This document shows positions 55,849 through 64,000 of a stretch of DNA of 64,000 bases, piece by piece; the first letter of the stretch is position 1; every line of letters begins with the position of its first letter. The stretch spans positions 2,418,001-2,482,000 of the forward strand of contig NZ_CP081150.1 in the NCBI RefSeq assembly GCF_019665765.1. The letters run 5' to 3'. A model generated the notes under the pieces. It saw only the letters and a program-made list of their open reading frames with translations, was not told the origin of the DNA and made no database searches. Source of the DNA: Deefgea tanakiae (lineage in GTDB: Bacteria; Pseudomonadota; Gammaproteobacteria; Burkholderiales; Chitinibacteraceae). A program made the position numbers and the translations under genes.

Positions 55849-55878
55849 AAAAAACCCCGTTTTTTAACGGGGTTTTTT
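55849..55878 (+). terminator. Terminator of icd
   Basis: AAAACCCCGTT/AACGGGGTTTT stem with a four-base loop and six T. Confidence 0.92.
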
Positions 55879-55922
55879 CATTTTCTGCTGAAAATAGTCG
55901 ATAACAAGAGAAAGCAGGCAAT

Positions 55923-55944
55923 AAAAAACCCGCCGAAGCGGGTT
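55923..55944 (-). terminator. Terminator of the cold-shock gene
   Basis: On the minus strand AACCCGC/GCGGGTT with TTCG loop, then six T. Confidence 0.9.
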
Positions 55945-55968
55945 GGGACTTTTTACTTAAAGCAAAAA

Positions 55969-56172
55969 TTAAGCAGCTTGGATGTTACCAGCTTGCTGAC
56001 CTTTTTGACCTTGAGTAACGTCGAAAGAGACACGTTGGCCTTCTTTCAAAGTTTTGAAGCCTGGCATGTTGATCGCAGAGAAGTGAGCGAATAGATCTTC
56101 GCCGCCTGCATCTGGAGTAATAAAGCCAAAGCCTTTAGAATCGTTGAACCACTTAACAGTACCTAATGCCAT
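55969..56172 (-). CDS. CspA-family cold-shock protein
   Basis: 67-residue single cold-shock domain binding single-stranded RNA/DNA. RNP1 KGFGFITP and RNP2-type DLFAHFSAI are intact; starts [11 protein letters not shown]. Probably an RNA chaperone. The region upstream to clpS (about 240 bp) is AT-rich and likely holds a long 5' leader and divergent promoters, which I could not place. Confidence 0.95.
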   Translation of the reverse strand: MALGTVKWFNDSKGFGFITPDAGGEDLFAHFSAINMPGFKTLKEGQRVSFDVTQGQKGQQAGNIQAA

Positions 56173-56412
56173 GTCGAGGACATCCTGAAAACAAAAAATA
56201 AAAATAAATTGCCGATCAAACTAGAATAGAAAATCGGTAAACCGGTTTGTCGTAGAAGGTCCACAACAAACATGTATAACTTTTTACGCCACTTTGACTA
56301 TTTCGGTCAAGCAAAAATAAAAGATACACGGCACACTGTGGTATTGCATTCACGCTTGAAAAATTCGTTGTGAGCGCCAAATATAAAGGTAAGCGAGGAA
56401 AAGACAAAACCA

Positions 56413-56724
56413 ATGGCGATCCAGCATCAAAACGACACGCAGTTAAAAGACTCAGCGGTACGCACAACCCCACCACCTATGTGGCAAGTCGTACTCCTTA
56501 ATGATGATTACACACCGATGGATTTCGTCATCGATGTGTTGCAACACCACTTTGGGATGCCCGGGGAGCGAGCTAACCAAGTTATGTTAAAAGTCCACAC
56601 CGAAGGCCGTGGCATTTGTGGAGTTTATCCTAAAGATATCGCCGCCACCAAAGTGGCCGAAGTTACGCAGTACGCTCGGGCGCATCAGCATCCGTTGCAA
56701 TGCATTATGGAGGTGAACCAATGA
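56413..56724 (+). CDS. clpS: ATP-dependent Clp protease adaptor ClpS
   Basis: N-end-rule adaptor handing substrates to ClpAP. 103 residues: flexible N-terminus, then [18 protein letters not shown] and [11 protein letters not shown]-like ([11 protein letters not shown]), with the N-degron pocket. Its stop overlaps the clpA start as ATGA. Confidence 0.97.
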   Translation: MAIQHQNDTQLKDSAVRTTPPPMWQVVLLNDDYTPMDFVIDVLQHHFGMPGERANQVMLKVHTEGRGICGVYPKDIAATKVAEVTQYARAHQHPLQCIMEVNQ

Positions 56725-58985
56725 TCGCCCAAGAACTCGAAGTTAGCCTGCATATGGCTTTCATGGACGCAAGGCAAAAACGCCACGAGTACATTACCGT
56801 GGAACACTTGCTGCTCGCGCTACTCGACAACCCTTCTGCCATTGAAGTCATCAAAGCCTGCGGTGCTAATTTAGATGAATTACGCCGTCAGCTCAGCGAC
56901 TTTGTCACCGAACACACACCCGTGGTGTCGGGAACGGCTGAAGTCGAAACCCAACCCACGATTGGCTTCCAACGCGTCATCCAACGTGCCATTTTGCATG
57001 TGCAATCGTCGGGCAAAAAAGAAGTGACGGGTGCCAACGTACTGGTCGCCATTTTTGGTGAAAAAGACAGCCATGCCGTGTATTTCTTGCACCAACAAGG
57101 CATTACCCGCCTTGATGTGGTCAATTACATCGCGCACGGAATTAGCAAGTCAGCCAGCAGCCAACCTTCAACACCACGCTCTGAGCCTGCTGAGGATAGC
57201 GAAGGCGAAAGCAGCGCAGGCAAAGCGCTCGATAGCTATACGCAAAACATGAATGAGCAAGCGTTGGCGGGAAAAATCGATCCTTTGATTGGTCGCGATG
57301 CAGAGCTTGAGCGCGTCATTCAAATCCTATGCCGTCGCCGCAAAAACAATCCACTTTTAGTCGGCGAAGCCGGTGTAGGTAAAACGGCAATTGCTGAAGG
57401 TCTAGCGCGTTGCATCGTTGAAGGCGAAGTACCCGACATCCTTGCCGATGCAACGGTGTATACGCTGGATATGGGCGCGCTATTGGCCGGAACCAAATAC
57501 CGTGGCGATTTCGAGCAACGCCTCAAAGCGGTCATCAAGCAATTGGGCGAAGAACGCAACGCGATTTTGTTCATTGATGAAATTCATACGCTCGTGGGCG
57601 CAGGAGCCGCTTCTGGTGGCACACTAGATGCGTCGAATCTACTCAAACCAGCGCTATCTAACGGCACGCTCAAATGCATCGGGGCAACCACGTATAGCGA
57701 ATATCGCGGTATTTTTGAGAAAGACAATGCGCTCTCACGTCGCTTCCAAAAAATCGACGTGCCTGAGCCAAGCATCGAGCAAACGATTGAAATTCTCAAA
57801 GGTTTGAAAGAAAAGTTCGAGCAACATCATGGCGTGAAATACACGCAAGCGGCATTAACTACCGCGGCCGAACTATCAGCCAAATACATCAATGACCGCC
57901 ACTTACCCGATAAGGCCATTGACGTGATTGATGAAGCCGGAGCCGCGCAAAAAATCTTGCCACGCTCGAAACAAAAGAAAACCATTGGCAAAGGCGAAAT
58001 CGAGGATATTATTTCGAAAATCGCTCGGATTCCGCCAAAATCAGTATCGAGTAACGATAAAGACACCCTCAAAACCCTTGAGCGTGATTTACGCAATGTC
58101 GTGTTTGGCCAAGAAAAAGCGATCGAAGTACTTGCCACATCAATCAAAATGGCGCGTGCAGGCTTGGGCAATCCGCTCAAACCAATTGGGTCGTTCTTAT
58201 TCTCTGGCCCAACAGGTGTCGGCAAAACCGAAGTGGCGCGGCAATTGGCGTTCACTATGGGCATTGAGCTGATTCGCTTTGATATGTCTGAGTATATGGA
58301 GCGCCATGCGGTGAGCCGTTTGATTGGTGCACCTCCGGGCTATGTGGGCTATGAGCAAGGTGGCCTTCTGACGGAAGCGGTGAATAAGCATCCGTACTCG
58401 ATTTTGCTGCTCGATGAGATTGAAAAAGCGCATCCAGATATTTACAACGTGTTGTTGCAAGTGATGGATCACGGCACGCTGACTGATAATAATGGCCGCA
58501 AAGCTGACTTCCGCAATGTGGTAATTATTATGACCACTAATGCTGGTGCAGAGATGCTGAATAAATCAGCGATTGGCTTTACGAATAAGAAAGAAGTCGG
58601 CGATGAGATGCAAGAAATCAAGCGCATGTTTACGCCTGAATTCCGTAACCGAATCGATGCCATCATTCCATTCGCCTCATTGACGCACGAGATTATTCTG
58701 CAAGTGGTGGAAAAATTCTTAATGCAACTTGAGGCTCAGTTGCACGAGAAAAAAGTCGAAGCGCATTTCACCGATGCACTCAAAGACTACTTGGCCAAAA
58801 ATGGTTTCGATCCGCAAATGGGCGCTCGTCCAATGGCGCGCTTGATTCAAGACACCATTCGTAAAGCTTTGGCTGATGAATTGCTCTTTGGTCGATTGAC
58901 CAATGGTGGTGAAGTCACGATTGATATCGACAGCGACGGCAAGGTATCTCTTTCTATCCCAGTATTAGAAAAGGCTACCGCCTGA
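56721..58985 (+). CDS. clpA: ATP-dependent Clp protease ATPase subunit ClpA
   Basis: Hexameric AAA+ unfoldase of ClpAP. About 754 residues: double Clp-N domain (1-150), D1 with [15 protein letters not shown] and [18 protein letters not shown]2 with [15 protein letters not shown] and [21 protein letters not shown] (in two parts), and the C-terminal ClpP-binding loop (IGFTNK region). Start [10 protein letters not shown] is fixed by the ATGA overlap; upstream codons are not used. Confidence 0.97.
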   Translation: MIAQELEVSLHMAFMDARQKRHEYITVEHLLLALLDNPSAIEVIKACGANLDELRRQLSDFVTEHTPVVSGTAEVETQPTIGFQRVIQRAILHVQSSGKKEVTGANVLVAIFGEKDSHAVYFLHQQGITRLDVVNYIAHGISKSASSQPSTPRSEPAEDSEGESSAGKALDSYTQNMNEQALAGKIDPLIGRDAELERVIQILCRRRKNNPLLVGEAGVGKTAIAEGLARCIVEGEVPDILADATVYTLDMGALLAGTKYRGDFEQRLKAVIKQLGEERNAILFIDEIHTLVGAGAASGGTLDASNLLKPALSNGTLKCIGATTYSEYRGIFEKDNALSRRFQKIDVPEPSIEQTIEILKGLKEKFEQHHGVKYTQAALTTAAELSAKYINDRHLPDKAIDVIDEAGAAQKILPRSKQKKTIGKGEIEDIISKIARIPPKSVSSNDKDTLKTLERDLRNVVFGQEKAIEVLATSIKMARAGLGNPLKPIGSFLFSGPTGVGKTEVARQLAFTMGIELIRFDMSEYMERHAVSRLIGAPPGYVGYEQGGLLTEAVNKHPYSILLLDEIEKAHPDIYNVLLQVMDHGTLTDNNGRKADFRNVVIIMTTNAGAEMLNKSAIGFTNKKEVGDEMQEIKRMFTPEFRNRIDAIIPFASLTHEIILQVVEKFLMQLEAQLHEKKVEAHFTDALKDYLAKNGFDPQMGARPMARLIQDTIRKALADELLFGRLTNGGEVTIDIDSDGKVSLSIPVLEKATA

Positions 58986-59012
58986 TACTTTTTAATAAAT
59001 ATTGAGTCCACA

Positions 59013-59044
59013 AAAAAACCGCCAGTACGCTGGCGGTTTTTTTT
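59013..59044 (+). terminator. Terminator of clpSA
   Basis: AACCGCCAG/CTGGCGGTT stem with four-base loop and eight T; palindromic enough to serve mscS from the other side. Confidence 0.92.
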
Positions 59045-59056
59045 AAGCTTTAAAAA

Positions 59057-59875
59057 TTACTGTTGCTGCACCATCACAACTTGCGAAGGCGTTGGCGCGG
59101 GGAAAGCAGACAAGGTCGCCAAAATCGCTTTATTGGTATCGAAATACACTTGCCAGTAGTGGTCGTTATGGCAATACGGACGCACTGCCAATACAGGGCC
59201 AACCAATTGGAATTCCAAAATTTCAACATCAACTGCAGGATCAGCAATCACATTTGGGATTTTAGCGATGTTTTCTTTCAACAAAGCAATCGCTTGATTC
59301 ACATCCGCAGCGCCTGACAATTGCGCTTTCAAATCAACACGGCGGAATGGCGTTGCGGTGTAGTTTTGAATGTTATCAGTAAAAATTTTATTATTGCCGA
59401 CTACGGTCAAGATATTGTCTGGCGTCATGATGGTCGATGCAAACAAACCCACTTCATGCACTACACCCGTTACACCACCGGCAGTAATCATATCGCCCAC
59501 TTTAAATGGGCGCAGCACGATCAAGAACGCGCCACCCGCAAAGTTTGCCAACAAGCCAGACCATGCCATACCCACCGCCAGACCAACTGCTGCGAGTAAT
59601 GCTGCGAAGGTTGTCGTTTGAATTCCAACATAGCCCAAAATGCCAATCACGAGCAGTACATTCAATAGCACCGTGACCGCCGAACCCACATAACGCAATA
59701 CGGTTGGATCGACTTTTTGCTTAGTCAAACCGGCTTGAACAAAACGAACCACTAAGCCAATGAGCCAGCGACCTACGACCCAAAAAGCAATACTCGCCAA
59801 AATTGTTACGCCAAATTGAGCCACATAGCCCACGGCGATATCCTGATACTTCGACAGTAGCGTTGCATCTATCAT
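59057..59875 (-). CDS. Small-conductance mechanosensitive channel, MscS family
   Basis: 272 residues: three membrane helices (about 20-45, 60-85, 90-120) with the Gly/Ala-rich pore helix LLAAVGLAVGMAWSGLLANFAGG, then the beta domain (PFKVGDMITAGGVTGVVHEVGLFASTI, in two parts) and the C-terminal alpha/beta domain. Start chosen at MIDATLLSKY (GGGAGA nine bases upstream); the frame is open 15 codons further up. Confidence 0.94.
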   Translation of the reverse strand: MIDATLLSKYQDIAVGYVAQFGVTILASIAFWVVGRWLIGLVVRFVQAGLTKQKVDPTVLRYVGSAVTVLLNVLLVIGILGYVGIQTTTFAALLAAVGLAVGMAWSGLLANFAGGAFLIVLRPFKVGDMITAGGVTGVVHEVGLFASTIMTPDNILTVVGNNKIFTDNIQNYTATPFRRVDLKAQLSGAADVNQAIALLKENIAKIPNVIADPAVDVEILEFQLVGPVLAVRPYCHNDHYWQVYFDTNKAILATLSAFPAPTPSQVVMVQQQ

Positions 59876-59952
59876 TAATGATCTCCCATAGTTAAACGTC
59901 ATGGATTTGACGGCAAACAAAGCTTACCTGATTCATGCTGAAAACTGAATTT

Positions 59953-60882
59953 TTAACCACGTGGATGATGTGTTTGGTGCAAAGATTTCAATCGAGCAGC
60001 CGCAACCTGTGTGTAAATCTGCGTTGTCGTGATATCAGAATGGCCAAGTAGCATCTGCACCACACGCAGATCAGCGCCATGATTAAGTAAATGCGTGGCA
60101 AAGGCGTGTCGTAAAACATGCGGGCTAAGCAACTCAGCTGGTATCTGAGCCAACTCGGCGTATTGCTTAATAATGTACCAGCAGCCTTGTCTTGTGAGTG
60201 GCTCGCCGCGTTGATTAATAAATAAACAACCCTCACTCGGCTGTTTAATCAGCAGCAAGCGTGATTCACATAAATATCGCGTTAACCAATCGGCGGCCCA
60301 ATCGCCAATTGGCACAAGGCGCTGTTTACCGCCCTTACCGTTCACAACGCGAATATATTTCTCACGGAGGTACACTTCATTGACTGACAAGGTCACCAAC
60401 TCAGTCACCCGCAGTCCGGTCGCATACATCAACTCCAGCATCGCACGGTCTCGGATACCAGCCGTTGTCTCCAAATCCGGTGCGGCCAGCAAGGCTTCAA
60501 TACGGTCTTCTGATAAAGCTTTCGGCAGTGGCCTAACTCGCCGTGGTGAGCTTAACTCAGCACTCGGATCAACCGTGATTTGCGCATTGAGAACAGCATG
60601 GCGGTAAAACTTTCGCAAACTCGCCATCCGCCGCGCCAACGTAGCCGCTTTCATATCACGCGACTGCCGCGCCATAAAAGCCTGCACTGCATCTCGGTCT
60701 GCCGTCATCAGCGTATGGGCCGTCTCGGCTTGCAACCAATTAGCCCAGATGAATAAGTCGCGCCGATAACTTTCAATGGTGTTGATGGCCAAACCATCAT
60801 CGAGCCAAATCAGATCGAGAAACTGATTAATGATTTCCAGTTCTCGCTCTGCCACTTCAGGTAGCGCCGGTTTATTCGGCAT
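59953..60882 (-). CDS. xerD: Tyrosine recombinase XerD
   Basis: Site-specific recombinase acting with XerC at dif to resolve chromosome dimers, driven by FtsK. 309 residues: N-terminal SAM-like core-binding domain (FLDLIWLDDGLAINTIESYRRDL in two parts) and catalytic domain with Arg in ATGLRVTELVTL, HxxR region LSPHVLRHAFATHLLNHGAD and Tyr in DITTTQIYTQVA. Start overlaps the ogt stop by 11 bp. Confidence 0.93.
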   Translation of the reverse strand: MPNKPALPEVAERELEIINQFLDLIWLDDGLAINTIESYRRDLFIWANWLQAETAHTLMTADRDAVQAFMARQSRDMKAATLARRMASLRKFYRHAVLNAQITVDPSAELSSPRRVRPLPKALSEDRIEALLAAPDLETTAGIRDRAMLELMYATGLRVTELVTLSVNEVYLREKYIRVVNGKGGKQRLVPIGDWAADWLTRYLCESRLLLIKQPSEGCLFINQRGEPLTRQGCWYIIKQYAELAQIPAELLSPHVLRHAFATHLLNHGADLRVVQMLLGHSDITTTQIYTQVAAARLKSLHQTHHPRG

Positions 60883-61360
60883 AAATCAAACCTTCATGCC
60901 GCAGTAGCCAACGCTTAATAGGCAACCAATCAAGACCATTTCGATTAGCGTTAAAGCCTCCCAAGCCTTTGGCTGCGACAACGCGGTGACAAGGAATAAT
61001 CACCGGCAATGGATTGCGCCCACAAGCACCACCAATCGCACGAGGCGCAGAGCCAATCTGTGCTGCAATCGCGGCATAACTTGCCACTGCACCAGCAGGG
61101 ATAGCTGCGATAGCCTGCCAGACTTTCAACTGATGCACCGTACCTTGCAACTGATAAGGCAAATCAAACGCAAAATTGGGATTGCGAAAATACGCCGCAA
61201 TTTGCTGCTCGGCCTCCCGCAACAGTGGATGATGAGCGGTTAACAAAGTTTCATGGCTCGGTAAAAAATCGACCGCCTTCAGTCGCTCAGCCTCCACCCA
61301 AAGTCCTAAACGCCCAAATGGCGTAGCAATCACGGCATGAGACATTAAATCGATCGACAT
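60872..61360 (-). CDS. ogt: Methylated-DNA--protein-cysteine methyltransferase
   Basis: Suicide repair enzyme removing methyl from O6-methylguanine. 162 residues with the active site VIIPCHRVVAAKGLGGF (Cys124) and the helix-turn-helix VWQAIAAIPAGAVASYAAIA. Ogt-type, without an Ada domain. Overlaps xerD, so they are probably cotranscribed. Confidence 0.95.
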   Translation of the reverse strand: MSIDLMSHAVIATPFGRLGLWVEAERLKAVDFLPSHETLLTAHHPLLREAEQQIAAYFRNPNFAFDLPYQLQGTVHQLKVWQAIAAIPAGAVASYAAIAAQIGSAPRAIGGACGRNPLPVIIPCHRVVAAKGLGGFNANRNGLDWLPIKRWLLRHEGLIYAE

Positions 61361-61374
61361 AAACCCTCTCTGAT

Positions 61375-61419
61375 GTATATTGCCATAGCCATTGATTTAA
61401 AATGCACACAAGAACATAC
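61375..61419. repeat. 45-bp GTAT/ATAC palindromic repeat, copy 14
   Basis: Starts GTATATTGCCATAGCCATTG, ends AGAACATAC. Ends 4 bp before the chitinase stop codon and lies 14 bp upstream of ogt. Confidence 0.8.
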
Positions 61420-61423
61420 CCAA

Positions 61424-62482
61424 CTATTGAACACTCAAGCTCAAAGCATCAAGCAAGGCATTGCTCGGATCTTCGGTATATTCCCAAAACATCAATCCCG
61501 CCAAGCCATGCTGCTTTGCGTATTGACCTTTCAAAGCAATCGATTCAGGATCTTCATAACTAATAAACTCATCACCATCAAACAACCAGGGCACCTGAGC
61601 CTCGGCATCCCAGTGTCGGGTATAGCGCCCACTCGGCAGTAGCTCATCGACAATTGTCTGATAACTGTACGTGCCATTACTTTTGGCTGTACCCGCCGCG
61701 CCTAAGCCGGCAGCGCCAACACCGCGCAAACTTCGCCCATAAAATGGACAACCCAAGACCAGTTGATCGGCGCGTACGCCATTGGCTAAATAGAGCTGCA
61801 CCGCATGATCTGCACTATCGCCCTCAGGATCATGGCTTGCGCGATATAGGTTGGCATGATGGCCAGCGCACGTGGCCCAGCCATTGTAAAAATCATATGT
61901 CATTAGATTGATGAAATCGCACTGCTCAGCGACCGCTTTAATTTCTACACCATCCAGATAATACTGCCCAGCACCGGCGGCGATGGTTAGTAAATAGGGC
62001 GTACGTTTCACGGCTGTCGCCGCGGCGGTCAATTGCTGGCGCAAGGCGGTGAGCAGCAGCGTGAAGTTTTCTTTATCTTCTACTCGCGCCTTAATCCCAG
62101 CCATATCGTTGCTAGGATATTCCCAATCTAAATCAACGCCATCAAATTGGTATTTTTGGATAAATTCGAGCGTTGAACGTGCAAATTTGTCTCGCGTTTC
62201 TGACGTTAGTGCCGCATCAGAAAAACCATCGGCACTCCAACCGCCGACTGAAATCAAGAGTTTCAAGTCTGGATTACGCTGTTTGAGGTGTCGCAATTGT
62301 TCGCTAAGGTGCTGGCAGTAGGCCTCTTTACTCACCCTGGGATCACCAGAGTCCTGCGGTATCACGTCACCATCAACGACTTTGGCAAAGGCATAACATA
62401 GATGCGTTAATTTTTCGACCGGAATCCGGTCCACATCAAACGGCTGCCATGTCGCTAAATACGCTAATACAATTGAAGCCAT
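61424..62482 (-). CDS. GH18-family chitinase-like hydrolase without signal peptide
   Basis: 352 residues. Catalytic GH18 signature DGVDLDWE (residues 114-121, acid Glu121) and the second conserved block KLLISVGGW (about 74-83), with MTYDFYNGW and a C-terminal GLMFWEYTED. No signal peptide or membrane segment is visible, so it is cytoplasmic unless exported by a non-classical route; a role in degrading imported chito-oligosaccharides is an inference. No chitin-binding domain. Separate from the ridA and ogt transcripts by clear gaps. Confidence 0.92.
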   Translation of the reverse strand: MASIVLAYLATWQPFDVDRIPVEKLTHLCYAFAKVVDGDVIPQDSGDPRVSKEAYCQHLSEQLRHLKQRNPDLKLLISVGGWSADGFSDAALTSETRDKFARSTLEFIQKYQFDGVDLDWEYPSNDMAGIKARVEDKENFTLLLTALRQQLTAAATAVKRTPYLLTIAAGAGQYYLDGVEIKAVAEQCDFINLMTYDFYNGWATCAGHHANLYRASHDPEGDSADHAVQLYLANGVRADQLVLGCPFYGRSLRGVGAAGLGAAGTAKSNGTYSYQTIVDELLPSGRYTRHWDAEAQVPWLFDGDEFISYEDPESIALKGQYAKQHGLAGLMFWEYTEDPSNALLDALSLSVQ

Positions 62483-62524
62483 ACCTACCTCACAAAATTA
62501 ATACACCCAATCTCAGAGCCATAT

Positions 62525-62875
62525 TTACAAGGCCGCAATTACCGTCATTTCGACCTTATAAGCGGGATCCGCCAATTTAGCCTGCACAGTAGCTCGAGCT
62601 GGCGTATGGCCTTGGGGTACCCATTCCCCCCAAGCTAGATTCATCGCATCGTAATCAGCCATATCAGCTACATAAATGGTCACCTGCAAGATTTTGCTTT
62701 TATCGGAGCCTACCTCGGCTAATAATCGATCAATGCAAGCTAACACCTCGACGGTTTGCCCCAGAGCATCTTTACTCAAATCCTCTGCAATTTGCCCAGC
62801 CAGATACACTGTATTGTTGTGTACCACGGTTTCGCATAAACGTGGACCAACGTGATAACGCTGAATAGAAGACAT
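62525..62875 (-). CDS. RidA-family enamine/imine deaminase
   Basis: 116 residues of the Rid/YjgF family, which hydrolyse reactive 2-aminoacrylate-type enamines. Substrate Arg in GHTPARATVQAKLAD and the trimer motif VYLAGQIAED are present. Start chosen at MSSIQRYHV with GGGGAG seven bases upstream; two codons earlier is another ATG whose spacing is too short. Confidence 0.9.
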   Translation of the reverse strand: MSSIQRYHVGPRLCETVVHNNTVYLAGQIAEDLSKDALGQTVEVLACIDRLLAEVGSDKSKILQVTIYVADMADYDAMNLAWGEWVPQGHTPARATVQAKLADPAYKVEMTVIAAL

Positions 62876-62892
62876 TGACATACTCCCCAAAT

Positions 62893-62918
62893 AAAAAGGC
62901 GAACCCACGGCTCGCCTT
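62893..62918 (-). terminator. Terminator of the desaturase gene
   Basis: On the minus strand AAGGCGA/TCGCCTT with a nine-base loop and a T-run, 26 bp after the desaturase stop. Confidence 0.85.
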
Positions 62919-62946
62919 GATGTTGAAACATAATGTTTAACTGCAA

Positions 62947-64000
62947 TTAAGCGACCGCACGCAAACGCAGCGAAAATTCTCGCAATGACTGAATGCCACT
63001 TGCTTCAGCGCGGGCGCACCAATCTTGTAATTGCACAACCAGTTCATTGCGATTCAAACTTGAGCGCTCCCAAATCCGAGTCAGCTCTTGGCGCATTTGA
63101 TAAACCTGCTCCAATACTTTACTTTGTGCAAGAATCAACTCAAGATGAATTTTATCACTCGCCGAGGTGTCTTTTGCATCTTGCTTGAGCCAAACCTTCA
63201 TTCGTTTCGCGACATCAAAATTAACTGATGGTAAACACGCATTCGCCGACAATTGCTCAATTTCTTGTGCCACGGTTGCTTTCAAAGTACGCGCATAATT
63301 GGCTGCAATCGCATAGCGATTAGCAATAATCGCCTGCAACAAAGACTCATCTAACACCGGACGAGTTTCGGCAATCACTAATTTAGGTGCCACCTTACGT
63401 ACTTTAGCCAAACCCAATATCGATAAGATGCGGATGTAGAACCAGCCGATATCAAACTCAAACCATTTGTAAGACAATTTGGCCGAAGTCCCAAAAGTAT
63501 GATGATTATTATGCAGCTCTTCACCACCTATCAAAATTCCCCACGGCATGATATTGGTCGAGGCATCTTCAGTTTCAAAATTGCGATAGCCCCAATAGTG
63601 ACCAATCCCATTAATCACTCCTGCTGCCGTCACGGGAATCCATAGCATTTGCATGGCCCAAATCCAAATACCGTTAGTACCAAACAGCAATAGATCAATC
63701 ACCGCCATCAGCGTTGGACCCCAACTCGCATAGGGGGTATAGAGATTACGCTCTAACCAATCATCTGGCGTGCCATGACCATACTTTTGCATCGTCTCAG
63801 GTTTTGCTGCCTCAGCACGATACAACTCCCAACCTTCCCAAAACACTTTCTTAATACCGAAAACTTGCGGACTATGCGGGTCTTCTGCTGTTTCGCATTT
63901 AGCATGATGTTTACGATGAATCGCAGCCCATTCTTTAGTAACTTGTGCCGTTGTTAACCACAACCAAAAACGGAAAAAATGGCTGACAATAGGGTGCAAA
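62947..64000 (-). CDS. Fatty acid desaturase (acyl-CoA/acyl-lipid), 5' end cut by window
   Basis: C-terminal 350 residues of a membrane-bound diiron desaturase. Two of the three histidine boxes are visible: HRKHH (near the left end of the visible protein) and HNNHH; the first box lies beyond the window. Two or three membrane segments follow (YASWGPTLMAVIDLLLFG, WIWAMQMLWIPVTAAGVI). The last 140 residues are a helical C-terminal extension (EQLSANACLPSVNFDVAKRM region), longer than in minimal desaturases. Likely makes unsaturated membrane lipids. Confidence 0.9.
   Translation of the reverse strand, partial: LHPIVSHFFRFWLWLTTAQVTKEWAAIHRKHHAKCETAEDPHSPQVFGIKKVFWEGWELYRAEAAKPETMQKYGHGTPDDWLERNLYTPYASWGPTLMAVIDLLLFGTNGIWIWAMQMLWIPVTAAGVINGIGHYWGYRNFETEDASTNIMPWGILIGGEELHNNHHTFGTSAKLSYKWFEFDIGWFYIRILSILGLAKVRKVAPKLVIAETRPVLDESLLQAIIANRYAIAANYARTLKATVAQEIEQLSANACLPSVNFDVAKRMKVWLKQDAKDTSASDKIHLELILAQSKVLEQVYQMRQELTRIWERSSLNRNELVVQLQDWCARAEASGIQSLREFSLRLRAVA

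Overview
The window reads as chromosome of a motile, chitin-using betaproteobacterium of the order Neisseriales (Chitinibacter/Deefgea/Iodobacter-like). The basis is protein resemblance and gene content: a lipoyl-E3 fusion LpdA, FolE2, a betaproteobacterial flagellar locus with flhF-flhG-fliA, an actP/acs acetate locus, an icd-csp-clpS-clpA block and a GH18 chitinase. The genus is inference.

Layout. 0-2.7 kb: lpdA, a 61-residue gene behind a sigma-54-type promoter, and three tRNAs. 2.7-6.4 kb: bamD divergent from rluD-pgeF, then folE2. 6.5-23.3 kb: flagellar region, with fliKLMNOPQR leftward (a sigma-54-type promoter precedes fliK), flhB-flhA-flhF-flhG rightward, a four-gene MCE lipid-transport operon joined to flhG, then fliA and a MotA-type stator gene. 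23.4-27.3 kb: acyltransferase, ftsK, rpmB-rpmG. 27.4-38.3 kb: acetate uptake and activation (LysR regulator, DUF485-actP, DUF294 protein, DnaQ-like exonuclease, hybrid kinase, acs). 38.4-48.9 kb: membrane and metal-type small proteins, a two-component system with a PepSY protein, a YiiX-like peptidase, uvrB, DUF924, a solute-binding protein and yfaZ. 48.9-52.75 kb: a repeat-rich accessory island. 52.76-64 kb: two pseudouridine synthases, icd, csp, clpS-clpA, mscS, xerD, ogt, chitinase, ridA and a desaturase cut by the window end.

Two things stand out. First, the island carries a two-gene secreted toxin: a pertussis-toxin-S1-like ADP-ribosyltransferase with its catalytic residues and disulfide cysteines in place, preceded by a small secreted two-cysteine protein that looks like an AB5-type B subunit. 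Second, fourteen copies of an imperfect palindrome, always exactly 45 bp and bounded by GTAT and ATAC, are scattered between genes through the whole window. Half of them overlap or nearly touch a stop codon. I do not recognise this family.

Smaller points are a FlhG with a degenerate P-loop, a MotA-type stator gene without its MotB partner, a truncated second copy of the DUF924 3' end, and covarying hairpin repeats in the island. All calls were made by reading the sequence; no database search was run.
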